Source: Mycobacteriaceae bacterium
GTDB taxonomy: Bacteria; Actinomycetota; Actinomycetes; Mycobacteriales; Mycobacteriaceae
Direction of reading: 5' to 3'
Length of the DNA: 10,914 bases
NCBI GenBank assembly: GCA_013362555.1
Contig: JABFVX010000283.1
Location: 1-10,914, forward strand
Shown here in pieces: positions 1 through 6,422 of the stretch; position 1 is the stretch's first letter, and each line of letters opens with the position of its first letter. The notes under the pieces were generated by a model. That model was not told where the DNA came from, made no database searches, and worked only from the letters and a program-made list of their open reading frames with translations. The translations under genes and the position numbers were made by a program.

Positions 1-611
1 ATCAGGCGCCCGGCGGGCGTCCGTGCGCTCAGGTCGTACGTGCCGAATTGGAGCACGGCGCCGGTGACGGCCGAGAGCCCGCGATCACGCAGGCGCAGCA
101 GCGTCGTTAGCGCCAGCGTCGCACCGGCGGAGAAGCCGCCGACGGCGAGCTTCGCTGTCCCGAACTGGTGTTGGGCATGCTCGATGAGCCAGAGTGCGGC
201 GGTCTCGCAGTCGTCCGGGGCGGCAGGCCATGGGTTCTCAGGTGCGAGCCGATAGTCCACGCTCACCACCGCGACGCCGAGCGCGTCGGCGAGGTGTCGA
301 TTGCGGACGTCGCTGCCGGCGGCCGACCCCAGGTAGAAGCCGCCTCCGTGGACCTCCAGGAACACGCCGTTCACCTCGCCGCCCGCGGGAAAATGGATCC
401 GCACCGGGACGCTGCGCTCGCCGGCGACGGCGAGCGCCTCGACCGCGGGCGGACTGGCCGGAACCGGCTCGGCGACAGCGGCCCGGACTGCGTGGAGCTC
501 CGCCGCGCTGCTCGGTCCTCTTCCGGCCGTGCGCCCTTCGTAGTACATGCGGGATTCGTCGACGAGTGGGACGAGGCTGGGGTCGATCAGGTCGGCAAGT
601 CCGAGGCGCAT
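1..611 (-). CDS. HSL-type (alpha/beta hydrolase fold-3) esterase/lipase, C-terminus outside window
   Basis: A carboxylic-ester hydrolase of the hormone-sensitive-lipase group. The 203 visible residues include the oxyanion-hole motif HGGGF (88-92), the following VDYRLAPE segment (118-125), and the nucleophile elbow GFSAG with Ser161. The Asp and His of the triad lie in the missing C-terminal part; family members are usually about 300 aa, so roughly a third is cut off by the left edge. No signal peptide is visible, so it is probably cytoplasmic. The ATG at 609-611 has a GGTGAG-like ribosome site just upstream. It is divergent from the AraC gene at 722, with a 53-bp hairpin repeat between them, which suggests control by that regulator. 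The family call is secure; the substrate cannot be read from the sequence. Confidence 0.9.
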   Translation of the reverse strand, partial: MRLGLADLIDPSLVPLVDESRMYYEGRTAGRGPSSAAELHAVRAAVAEPVPASPPAVEALAVAGERSVPVRIHFPAGGEVNGVFLEVHGGGFYLGSAAGSDVRNRHLADALGVAVVSVDYRLAPENPWPAAPDDCETAALWLIEHAQHQFGTAKLAVGGFSAGATLALTTLLRLRDRGLSAVTGAVLQFGTYDLSARTPAGRL

Positions 612-631
612 GGTCACTCACCGTACGGACT

Positions 632-684
632 GTCCAGAATGACCCATGAGGTGCGTTGGACGCACGTCATGGGTCATTCAGGAT
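632..684. repeat. 53-bp imperfect hairpin repeat, copy 1
   Basis: Two 24-bp arms (632-655 and 661-684) around a 5-nt loop TTGGA. The inner 18 bp of each arm pair with one mismatch; 21 of 24 positions pair overall. The left arm begins GTCCAGAATGACCCATG. A second element of the same total length, arm length and loop length is at 7750-7802; 40 of 53 bases are the same in the two copies. It lies between divergent start codons, 20 bp from the hydrolase ATG, so it is not a terminator for either neighbour. It could be a dispersed palindromic repeat or a regulator site. Confidence 0.85.
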
Positions 685-685
685 A
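680..685 (-). promoter_or_regulatory. Candidate -10 box for the hydrolase gene
   Basis: TATCCT on the minus strand fits the actinobacterial TANNNT -10 pattern. It overlaps the outer end of hairpin copy 1, so a transcript from it would carry most of that hairpin in its 5' leader. No convincing -35 is seen 17-18 bp upstream. A short match of this kind can arise by chance. Confidence 0.3.
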
Positions 686-721
686 CGGGCGCGCCAGTGT
701 TCCGCTCAGCAGGACCAGTAG

Positions 722-1486
722 ATGTCGATTCGTGGCTGGTGCGGCTACCCTCCGCCCGTGTGGATCGGTGAGATGACCATCAGACCGGGTTTGGCCCACT
801 ATCGCGGTGCACTCGGCGCAAACGGATTGCACCATCATCACGCGGTACAGGTCCTGATCTCCCGCGGTGAGCCGCTGATCGTCGGGGACGCTCAGGGCAA
901 CGAGGTCGAGTGTCTTGCGGCGGTGACGCCGGCCGACATTCCGCATACGATCGTGCGCGGTGTGGTAGACGGGGAAATGCTCCATGCGGCACGGGAATCC
1001 GTCTACGGGTCGGCTCTGGAGGCGTTGGTGCCGGAGCCGCACAGCGCTGCGAGTTGGGGACAAGCGGGCGCTCGCCTGCTCGAGCTCGGAGTAGCCGGGG
1101 AATGGTGGCGGGCAGGCGACCGGTTGAATTCCCCGGTGGCTATGCCTTTTCGGCATCCCGCGTTGGTCGCATCGATGCAGCTGCTGCCCGATTTGCTTGC
1201 GGCAGGCCCGGTTCGGCTGCGGGAGGTGGCGGCCGCCGCGGGGATCTCCGAGAGCAGGCTGGGCCACCTGTTCGCCGAGCAGCTCGGGCTGCCGTTTCGC
1301 GCCTACGTCCGGTGGCTGCGGCTGAGCCGGGCCGTCGAGTTCATCGCTCGGGGGAGCTCGCTCACCGAAGCGGCCCACCTGTCCGGCTTTTCCGACAGCG
1401 CCCACCTGAACCGCGTGTGCCACAGATCATTCGGACTTGCGCCCACCGCGCTGACAGAGCGGATCAAGTTCACCGTCGTGGAGTAG
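722..1486 (+). CDS. AraC-family transcriptional regulator
   Basis: A 254-aa regulator. Residues 1-100 form a cupin-like sensing domain with a His cluster (37-40). Residues about 163-245 are an AraC/XylS DNA-binding domain with two helix-turn-helices: the first in LREVAAAAGISESRLGHLF (166-184), the second in LTEAAHLSGFSDSAHLNRV (214-232), followed by the usual F-G-x-x-P end (FGLAP, 237-241). The ATG at 722 has AGGA at 711-714, 7 nt upstream. An in-frame GTG at 758 lies 6 nt after a TACCCT box and would suit a leaderless message, giving 242 aa; the 5' end needs mapping. It is divergent from the hydrolase and 48 bp upstream of the B-lectin gene, so either could be its target. The ligand is unknown. 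Confidence 0.9.
   Translation: MSIRGWCGYPPPVWIGEMTIRPGLAHYRGALGANGLHHHHAVQVLISRGEPLIVGDAQGNEVECLAAVTPADIPHTIVRGVVDGEMLHAARESVYGSALEALVPEPHSAASWGQAGARLLELGVAGEWWRAGDRLNSPVAMPFRHPALVASMQLLPDLLAAGPVRLREVAAAAGISESRLGHLFAEQLGLPFRAYVRWLRLSRAVEFIARGSSLTEAAHLSGFSDSAHLNRVCHRSFGLAPTALTERIKFTVVE
746..751 (+). promoter_or_regulatory. Candidate -10 box for a leaderless AraC transcript
   Basis: TACCCT matches TANNNT and is followed by exactly 6 nt and then the in-frame GTG at 758, the same geometry as the zinc-ribbon gene at 3542. There is no clear -35. If real, the ATG at 722 lies inside the promoter and the protein starts at GTG 758. The Shine-Dalgarno in front of ATG 722 argues the other way. Confidence 0.3.
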
Positions 1487-1534
1487 CGGGTTTGTTCAAG
1501 GCGGACCGGCCGCAGTGGCCCGATCCTGTGGGAT

Positions 1535-3511
1535 ATGGCGGCAGTCAAGGGCAATACGCTGAACGCAGGCGACCAACTCGGCATTGACGAGTCGCTGGTG
1601 TCCGACAACGGGCTGTTCCGATTGACCATGCAGGCGGACGGGAACGCGGTGCTGTACGGCCCCACGGCTGACCCCACTCGACGCGACATCTGGAATGCGA
1701 CGTCGATGTGGAGCACCCTCTCACAGGCGTCCGGGCTCAAGTCGATGAAGGTGGTCAACGACCAACTCGGCACCCAGATAGCAGGATTGACGATCAGGGA
1801 TCCGGTCACCAACGAGCCCGTCAAAGGCGGAGGCAGGATCTATCTGGGCAACGACGGCAACCTGATCATGTATGACAAATCAGGTCGCGAAGTGTGGAAG
1901 TCGGGCACCGCGCGTCCGCTCACCGCTGCCGATGGGCTGCCCCATCTGCACACCGTCATACTGGTTCAGCCGGACGGCGGGTCGCCGGTGCTGCGCGGCA
2001 TGGTCAGCGCGGCGGAGGCCGCCATGCAGCGTTCGGTCGACCTGCTCGGCGATCCGAAGAACACCACCACGCCGCCGGATTTCGACGGCGCCTTGCTGGG
2101 TTGGGGGGTCATCGACACGTCGAGCAAGGCCGTATTCACACCGCGGTACAACGGCTTGGCGGTCGATTTGCACTTGTACGCGACCGGGTTGCGCGACTCG
2201 GATGTCGGAATCGCGAATCTGACTGTTCAGACCACGGAGGGCGCGGCCGCGGCCATCCGAAGGATCGAGGAGTCCGTCCAGGGGCTCAATCGGTTTCTCA
2301 GTTCCGTGCGGCCGCCAGTGGCCGTGACGCCGAATGCGAAGGGAAAGGACACGTTCCACCTCACCTCCGAGGACGAGCTGCCGGCGATCAACGAGATCGT
2401 CAGTTCCTCGAAGGAAGTCGAGGACGTAGTCGCGGTCATAGCGGAAGCCAATCGGCAGGCCGCGGGCTTGGTTACCCCGCCCAGCACCGACCCGCCTTCG
2501 GTCGCCGCGGAGGGAGAAGACACGACGGGGGCCGATCCGAAGCCCGATCCCGATCCGGAACCCGAGTCCGACCCGAAGCCGAAGCCGAAGCCGACGGCGG
2601 ATCCGGAAACCGGCGCGGGTCCGACGAGCGGGAGCACCGGCGCGGACAGGAAGACGACAGTCACCGCGGGCGGCGACTCCCCTGCGTACAGCGCCGACAC
2701 GAAACCCGGGAACGACCGTGACCCGCTTTTCGATGTGCCCGGGGACGACAATCGTGCTGAGGATCCCGCCCAGACCGCAGGCGGCCTGTTCGATGCCGAC
2801 CCGGATGACACGGAACCGGATGACGCGGAATATGCCCGCCGCGATCCCTGGATGAACCTGGACGAGGACGACTTCGAGGACGCACTGAGTTGGCTCACGG
2901 ATCCGGCTGACCGGACGGCGCTGTTCGGGCCTTTCCACGACCAATCGGGCAAACCCCCGACCGACCGAACCGGCATCGCAGGTTGGGATCCCCTCGCCAT
3001 GCTGGACCAGATCCCATGGCCGGGTATCGCAGGCATGCCGAGTCACAATGGCAGCCCGACGAGCTGGCTCGGGTCTCCGGAAGAACTGCCATGCCCGGAA
3101 TCGCCGCGGGAATTGCCCGGGCTGGGATCACTGTCCCGGCTGGAGGCGATTCTCGGCCCGATTCTCGGCGCCCCGCAGCTGCCCGGCGTGACGTCCGCCG
3201 GCCCGGTTTCGTCCGGTGGATACGGATTCGGCCCGGCAAACCCCGTCACCGCGGCTGAGGCCTCTCCGATCATGCCGGTGCCGAGGCAGTCGAACGGGGC
3301 CGGAGTCACGCGGGCGCTGCCGCCCCCGACGTGGGCGGGGCCGCCCCGGCCGTCCGACCACGCTCAGGACCACATCGAGGTCACCTCTGCGCCGCCGGTC
3401 GACGAGGGCCCGAAGCTGCAGGCGACGCCGTTGATGGACTACCTCCGGAGCTTCATGCCTGCCGTCCTCAAGAGAACCGGCGCAGGCGACCGTGGAAAGG
3501 ACGATCAATGA
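1535..3511 (+). CDS. B-lectin (bulb-type) domain protein with helical module and long acidic/proline-rich tail
   Basis: A 658-aa protein of unknown role. Residues 5-125 look like a B-lectin domain: Q33-D35-N37-V39-Y41 is the full mannose-binding QxDxNxVxY motif. A second, degenerate copy has D107-N109-I111-Y113 but lacks the Gln. Trp53 and Trp121 close the two repeats in the usual way. Gln145/Asp147 may be a third, worn copy. Residues 160-311 are helical and resemble the N-terminal part of the lysozyme protein encoded at 6423-7574. Residues 334-358 are a DP/KP/EP repeat, 420-467 are strongly acidic, and the rest is proline/glycine-rich up to a possible amphipathic helix at 631-649. There is one Cys (520), no signal peptide and no membrane segment. 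The ATG lacks a good Shine-Dalgarno, but the lectin fold starts right after it. It may head a run with the zinc-ribbon and P450 genes. Confidence 0.8.
   Translation: MAAVKGNTLNAGDQLGIDESLVSDNGLFRLTMQADGNAVLYGPTADPTRRDIWNATSMWSTLSQASGLKSMKVVNDQLGTQIAGLTIRDPVTNEPVKGGGRIYLGNDGNLIMYDKSGREVWKSGTARPLTAADGLPHLHTVILVQPDGGSPVLRGMVSAAEAAMQRSVDLLGDPKNTTTPPDFDGALLGWGVIDTSSKAVFTPRYNGLAVDLHLYATGLRDSDVGIANLTVQTTEGAAAAIRRIEESVQGLNRFLSSVRPPVAVTPNAKGKDTFHLTSEDELPAINEIVSSSKEVEDVVAVIAEANRQAAGLVTPPSTDPPSVAAEGEDTTGADPKPDPDPEPESDPKPKPKPTADPETGAGPTSGSTGADRKTTVTAGGDSPAYSADTKPGNDRDPLFDVPGDDNRAEDPAQTAGGLFDADPDDTEPDDAEYARRDPWMNLDEDDFEDALSWLTDPADRTALFGPFHDQSGKPPTDRTGIAGWDPLAMLDQIPWPGIAGMPSHNGSPTSWLGSPEELPCPESPRELPGLGSLSRLEAILGPILGAPQLPGVTSAGPVSSGGYGFGPANPVTAAEASPIMPVPRQSNGAGVTRALPPPTWAGPPRPSDHAQDHIEVTSAPPVDEGPKLQATPLMDYLRSFMPAVLKRTGAGDRGKDDQ
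2534..2608 (+). repeat. In-frame Asp-Pro / Lys-Pro / Glu-Pro coding repeat
   Basis: Tandem near-repeats of GATCC-, GAAGCC- and GAACCC-type codon pairs encode residues 334-358 of the B-lectin protein, alternating acidic or basic residues with proline. Such segments are usually stiff, extended linkers, sometimes crossing cell wall. The repeat also keeps long false frames open on the opposite strand. Confidence 0.75.
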
Positions 3512-3535
3512 CGCGGAACCGGGTCTGAATACACT
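3508..3535 (+). promoter_or_regulatory. Leaderless promoter of the zinc-ribbon gene
   Basis: The -10 TACACT (3530-3535) fits TANNNT and is preceded by TGAA. ATGACG (3508-3513), 16 bp upstream, matches TTGACA at 4 of 6 bases and overlaps the stop codon of the B-lectin gene. Six nucleotides separate the -10 from the GTG at 3542, so transcription would start at or next to the start codon. No Shine-Dalgarno precedes that GTG, which supports a leaderless message. Confidence 0.55.
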
Positions 3536-3541
3536 CTCGCT

Positions 3542-3739
3542 GTGATTCCAGCAGCGTCATCGCCCTGCCCCGATTGCGGGTCGGCCGCGCATGAAATCCA
3601 GTACGGCTTCCACTCCTCGGAGTTGATCGAACTGGAGGTTTTGGGTGAGGTCGCGCTCGGGGGATGCTGCGTGGACGGCAGGTCGCCGAAATGGCAGTGT
3701 CGCGAATGCGGCGTTCGGTACGGCAAGGCCCTCGATTAG
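3542..3739 (+). CDS. Small zinc-ribbon protein
   Basis: A 65-aa protein with two CxxC knuckles, CPDC (9-12) and CREC (53-56), spaced to hold one zinc as a zinc ribbon, plus an extra Cys pair (42-43) in the LGGCC turn between them. The layout (CPDCG, a YGF segment, an LGG-Cys segment, then WQCRECG) matches a common family of short uncharacterised actinobacterial proteins known to me from memory. The start is the GTG at 3542, six bases after a TACACT box, so the message is probably leaderless. It lies 30 bp after the B-lectin gene and 140 bp before the P450. Its role is unknown; DNA/RNA or protein binding would fit a zinc ribbon. Confidence 0.75.
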   Translation: MIPAASSPCPDCGSAAHEIQYGFHSSELIELEVLGEVALGGCCVDGRSPKWQCRECGVRYGKALD

Positions 3740-3868
3740 CGCCGCACAGTATTGTTGCACTTTTGATGCATCATCCGGGCCGGGAGCGTTGTTGTGTCAC
3801 ATCCGTCCGGTGCGGTTGCGGCACCCCTGGAGACACCTGATCATTGGGGATACGTGGACCGTGTGAAC

Positions 3869-3872
3869 GGAG
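3869..3872 (+). promoter_or_regulatory. Ribosome binding site that sets the P450 start
   Basis: GGAG lies 7 nt before the ATG at 3880. The frame is open further upstream, but the only earlier start there is a TTG at 3844 without a ribosome site, so 3880 is preferred. Confidence 0.65.
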
Positions 3873-3879
3873 TGTCCTC

Positions 3880-5118
3880 ATGCCGGCAGAAACCCCGCCA
3901 CCCGATGCGAATCTCGCCGCAGGGCGCTGTCCGGTCGCGCACGGGTCGCGCAAGACGGGGCCGACCGACAGGCCGCAGGCAGAGCTGGAGCAGGACAGCG
4001 CGGGAGTGTGGCATGTGTACGGGCACAGTGTCGCCCTGCAGATTCTGCGCAGCCCGTGCACCCGACAGGCCGGCTTCCGCGCCGACGAGTTCTTTGCCAC
4101 GCCGCAGGTCACCAAGACGCCTGTGGTGTTCCTCGACGGCGACGAGCATCGTGAACACCGCCGATTGACAGCCCGCTTCTTCACACTGAGGGCGGTGGTG
4201 GACAACTACCAGCCTGCGATGGAGTCGCTGGCGGATTCGACCGTCGCGACGCTGACGGAGCGACGCCGAATGGATCTGAGTGAGCTCGCATTGACCTATG
4301 CGACCGGCGTCGTCGCCCAGGTGCTGGGGCTGAGCGGCAGTGATGTGCCTGCGTTGGCTGCCCGGCTCGAGGCGTGTTTCGCCGCCCCGCTGGTGCCGCT
4401 GTCTCTCAATCCGCGGACGTGGGCGCGGTTGATCCTGAACAACGCCAGAATCTTTCAGCTCTACCGGGCCGACGTGCGCCCTGCGGTCGCGCTGCGACGC
4501 CGGGGCGGCGCGGGGCCGGACGACCTGATCTCGCACCTCCTCGGCCGCGGTTACCGAGATCGAGACATCCTCACCGAGGTCTTTCTCTTCGCCGCGGCAG
4601 GCATGGTGACCACCCGGGAGTTCATCTGCGTCGCGGCCTGGCACCTGCTCGAAAATCCCGCTCTGCGTGCCGAATATCTCGCCGCCGGTGAAGCCCGCAG
4701 ACACCGCGTCCTTCAGGAGACGCTGCGCTTGGAGCCGGTCGTCCAGGTGCTGCACCGGCGGGCGACCGACGACATCCGGGTCCGCCGCACAGACGGCACC
4801 CAGGTTGTCATCGCGGCAGCGGCCCGCATTGCGGTGCACACCGCGCACGTCAACACTGACGAGGCCGCGGCGGGAGGCCATCCGATGGACTTGTGCACCA
4901 ACCGAGTGATCCGCAGTGAACGGGGCAGGGGTGCGCTTGTCGGGTTCGGCGACGGTCCCCACCGCTGTCCCGGCGAGCACGTCGCCATCCAGGAAACCGA
5001 CATCCTGCTGCACAGGCTGATGGCCTGCGATGGGGTTCGACTGACCGGAGCTGTGTGCCAGGGCCGCAACGACATGGTGGAGGGCTACGAACTGCGGGGT
5101 ATGACAATCGAACTGTGA
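3880..5118 (+). CDS. Cytochrome P450 monooxygenase with atypical I-helix
   Basis: A 412-aa soluble bacterial P450, the normal length for the superfamily. Landmarks in order: C-helix HREHR (90-94), with His and Arg for the heme propionates; I-helix AGMVTT (240-245); K-helix ExxR as E280-T-L-R283; and the heme loop FGDGPHRCPG (356-365) with Cys363 as thiolate ligand. The I-helix normally reads AGxDTT or AGxETT; here Val243 replaces the acid while Thr244 stays, so proton delivery for oxygen activation may differ. There is no membrane anchor. No ferredoxin or reductase gene is in the window, so electrons must come from partners elsewhere. It follows the zinc-ribbon gene by 140 bp and precedes the unknown gene by 104 bp. 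The CYP family and substrate cannot be assigned by eye. Confidence 0.95.
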   Translation: MPAETPPPDANLAAGRCPVAHGSRKTGPTDRPQAELEQDSAGVWHVYGHSVALQILRSPCTRQAGFRADEFFATPQVTKTPVVFLDGDEHREHRRLTARFFTLRAVVDNYQPAMESLADSTVATLTERRRMDLSELALTYATGVVAQVLGLSGSDVPALAARLEACFAAPLVPLSLNPRTWARLILNNARIFQLYRADVRPAVALRRRGGAGPDDLISHLLGRGYRDRDILTEVFLFAAAGMVTTREFICVAAWHLLENPALRAEYLAAGEARRHRVLQETLRLEPVVQVLHRRATDDIRVRRTDGTQVVIAAAARIAVHTAHVNTDEAAAGGHPMDLCTNRVIRSERGRGALVGFGDGPHRCPGEHVAIQETDILLHRLMACDGVRLTGAVCQGRNDMVEGYELRGMTIEL

Positions 5119-5170
5119 TGCGGCGGATTTCGATTCGGAGACTTTGGATTCCGCGAATTCCGAGCCGATG

Positions 5171-5209
5171 TTCGGTGAGATGCTGTGACAGAAGGGGGGT
5201 TTCACCGAA
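5171..5209 (+). promoter_or_regulatory. Inverted repeat in front of the 5223 gene
   Basis: TTCGGTGA (5171-5178) and its exact complement TCACCGAA (5202-5209) are 23 nt apart. The right arm ends one base before the Shine-Dalgarno GAGGAA (5211-5216) of the 5223 gene. As RNA it could hold the ribosome site next to a stem; as DNA it could be a split operator. Eight paired bases is modest evidence. Confidence 0.35.
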
Positions 5210-5222
5210 TGAGGAACATGCC

Positions 5223-6347
5223 ATGACTGATCAGTTCGATGGTCCTCCGAAGAAGCCCGGCGACGAGAAGAAGAAGAGCAAGATAACCATCACGTCCGCG
5301 GCCAAGGGGCAGCCGCGGACGCAGTCGGCACAGGTCACAGTGCCCGCTGACACATCCGGAGCGGCGTCCGGCGCGGCGCTGACACCCGCCGAATCGGCGC
5401 ACGTGGAGTGGCTGATCAAGCTCAAGCCGACACTCATGGGGCGCCCGAAGCTGGCCGACCAGTGGCGCAGCCACCGAGACTGGACGGGCTACACCAAGAA
5501 GGAGAACTGTAAGCACTACTTCGAGTTCGACACCCCGCACGGCGGGGAGTGCATCTGGCGCTTCACCGGAATGCCTACGGCGGAGAAGATTTCGATCGAA
5601 CCGGACGTCTCGATCGAGGTGATCTTGGAGCTGATCGGCGAACACAGCGGTGGCAACAAGAAGGACGACCCGCGGGTGCAGACTTCGTCGTTCTGCCGCA
5701 ACCTCGGCGCGCTCATCGGCACGGCAGCGTCCTCCGGCGGAGACAAGAATGTGCTGACGATTGTGAACAAGGCGCCGTACCTGTGCTGCGTCAACCTCGC
5801 GTCGCTGCGGCCCAAAGGTATTTCGGCGATTCCAGCGCTTGCGCGCAGCATCAGCTTGTTCGAGACGGAGTACGTGCTGGTCTGCACCCCCGGCGCCCGG
5901 CACTTCCTGGCCCCGCCGCACGGCGACCCGGACGGCGCGTTCTTTATGGAATCCATTGACAAGCCAGGTGATTCCGGCTTCGGTCCGCCGCAGAGCATCA
6001 TCGACTGCACCTACTTCGTGAACCCCTTCAAGGGCAGCTTCGACACCGGCAGCTTCACCGGGTGTCACTGGCGCGACGGGCGGGTCATCGGTGCGGGCGG
6101 CATCACCGTAGGCAACCCCGACCTGTTCGCCAAGGCGATGGCCAACTCGGCGTTGATGTTCCCCGACGTCATGGCCAGTGCGGCTCACCTCGACCCGGAC
6201 GAGATCGCCAAGCTCGTCCGCTACGCGGGCGCGGTGGCGGCCGCTGCAGGCGGCTTCACCAGCTCGGTCCAGAACAAGGAAGCCATGGAGAGCGTCGACA
6301 GCATGAAACACGTCATGGCCGACTACGTCGCGGCCATCTACAAATAG
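5223..6347 (+). CDS. Hypothetical protein, 374 aa, cysteine-containing, no recognised domain
   Basis: I do not recognise this protein. The ATG at 5223 has a good ribosome site, GAGGAA, 6 nt upstream. Residues 1-30 are Lys/Glu-rich and 31-55 Ser/Thr/Ala-rich, probably a flexible tail. A globular part runs from about residue 56 to 300, with a Trp-rich stretch (W63, W81, W87, W112) and eight Cys (96, 110, 158, 188, 189, 221, 262, 281), many next to aromatic residues. Residues 318-372 look like Ala-rich helices. There is no signal peptide or clear membrane span; the Cys content suits either a metal/disulfide site or a cytoplasmic protein. It lies 104 bp after the P450 and is convergent with the lysozyme-domain gene. 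Base composition and codon use look like the neighbours. Confidence 0.8.
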   Translation: MTDQFDGPPKKPGDEKKKSKITITSAAKGQPRTQSAQVTVPADTSGAASGAALTPAESAHVEWLIKLKPTLMGRPKLADQWRSHRDWTGYTKKENCKHYFEFDTPHGGECIWRFTGMPTAEKISIEPDVSIEVILELIGEHSGGNKKDDPRVQTSSFCRNLGALIGTAASSGGDKNVLTIVNKAPYLCCVNLASLRPKGISAIPALARSISLFETEYVLVCTPGARHFLAPPHGDPDGAFFMESIDKPGDSGFGPPQSIIDCTYFVNPFKGSFDTGSFTGCHWRDGRVIGAGGITVGNPDLFAKAMANSALMFPDVMASAAHLDPDEIAKLVRYAGAVAAAAGGFTSSVQNKEAMESVDSMKHVMADYVAAIYK

Positions 6348-6358
6348 CGGCAGCCTTG

Positions 6359-6414
6359 CACCCGTTTCGCGCGTCTGCGCCCGCAGCTGCGGGTGTCAAC
6401 GCGCGAAACGGGTG
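6359..6414. terminator. Nested hairpin, probable bidirectional terminator
   Basis: The perfect 16-bp arms CACCCGTTTCGCGCGT (6359-6374) and complement (6399-6414) enclose a second perfect palindrome, CCCGCAGCTGCGGG (6380-6393). It fills most of the 75-bp gap between convergent stop codons (6347 and 6425). No T-run follows on either side, as is common for high-GC actinobacterial terminators. Termination in both directions is inferred from position and stability. Confidence 0.75.
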
Positions 6415-6422
6415 TTGAGAGC

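Noticed and set aside
632..684. Hairpin copy 1 as an intrinsic terminator
   Set aside because: It lies upstream of both flanking genes, which diverge, so no transcript from these genes ends there. Copy 2 has the same divergent setting.
2831..2845. YxxxD motif (Y433-D437) in the B-lectin protein as a type VII export signal
   Set aside because: The motif is short and common by chance; here it lies in an acidic linker, not after a WxG helical hairpin.
1880..3046. Long minus-strand frames opposite the B-lectin gene
   Set aside because: They are mirror images of the DP/KP codon repeat and high-GC coding sequence; the plus-strand protein has a recognisable lectin motif.
3844..3879. Upstream TTG start for the P450 (12 extra residues)
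   Set aside because: There is no ribosome site before the TTG, while ATG 3880 has GGAG at 7 nt.
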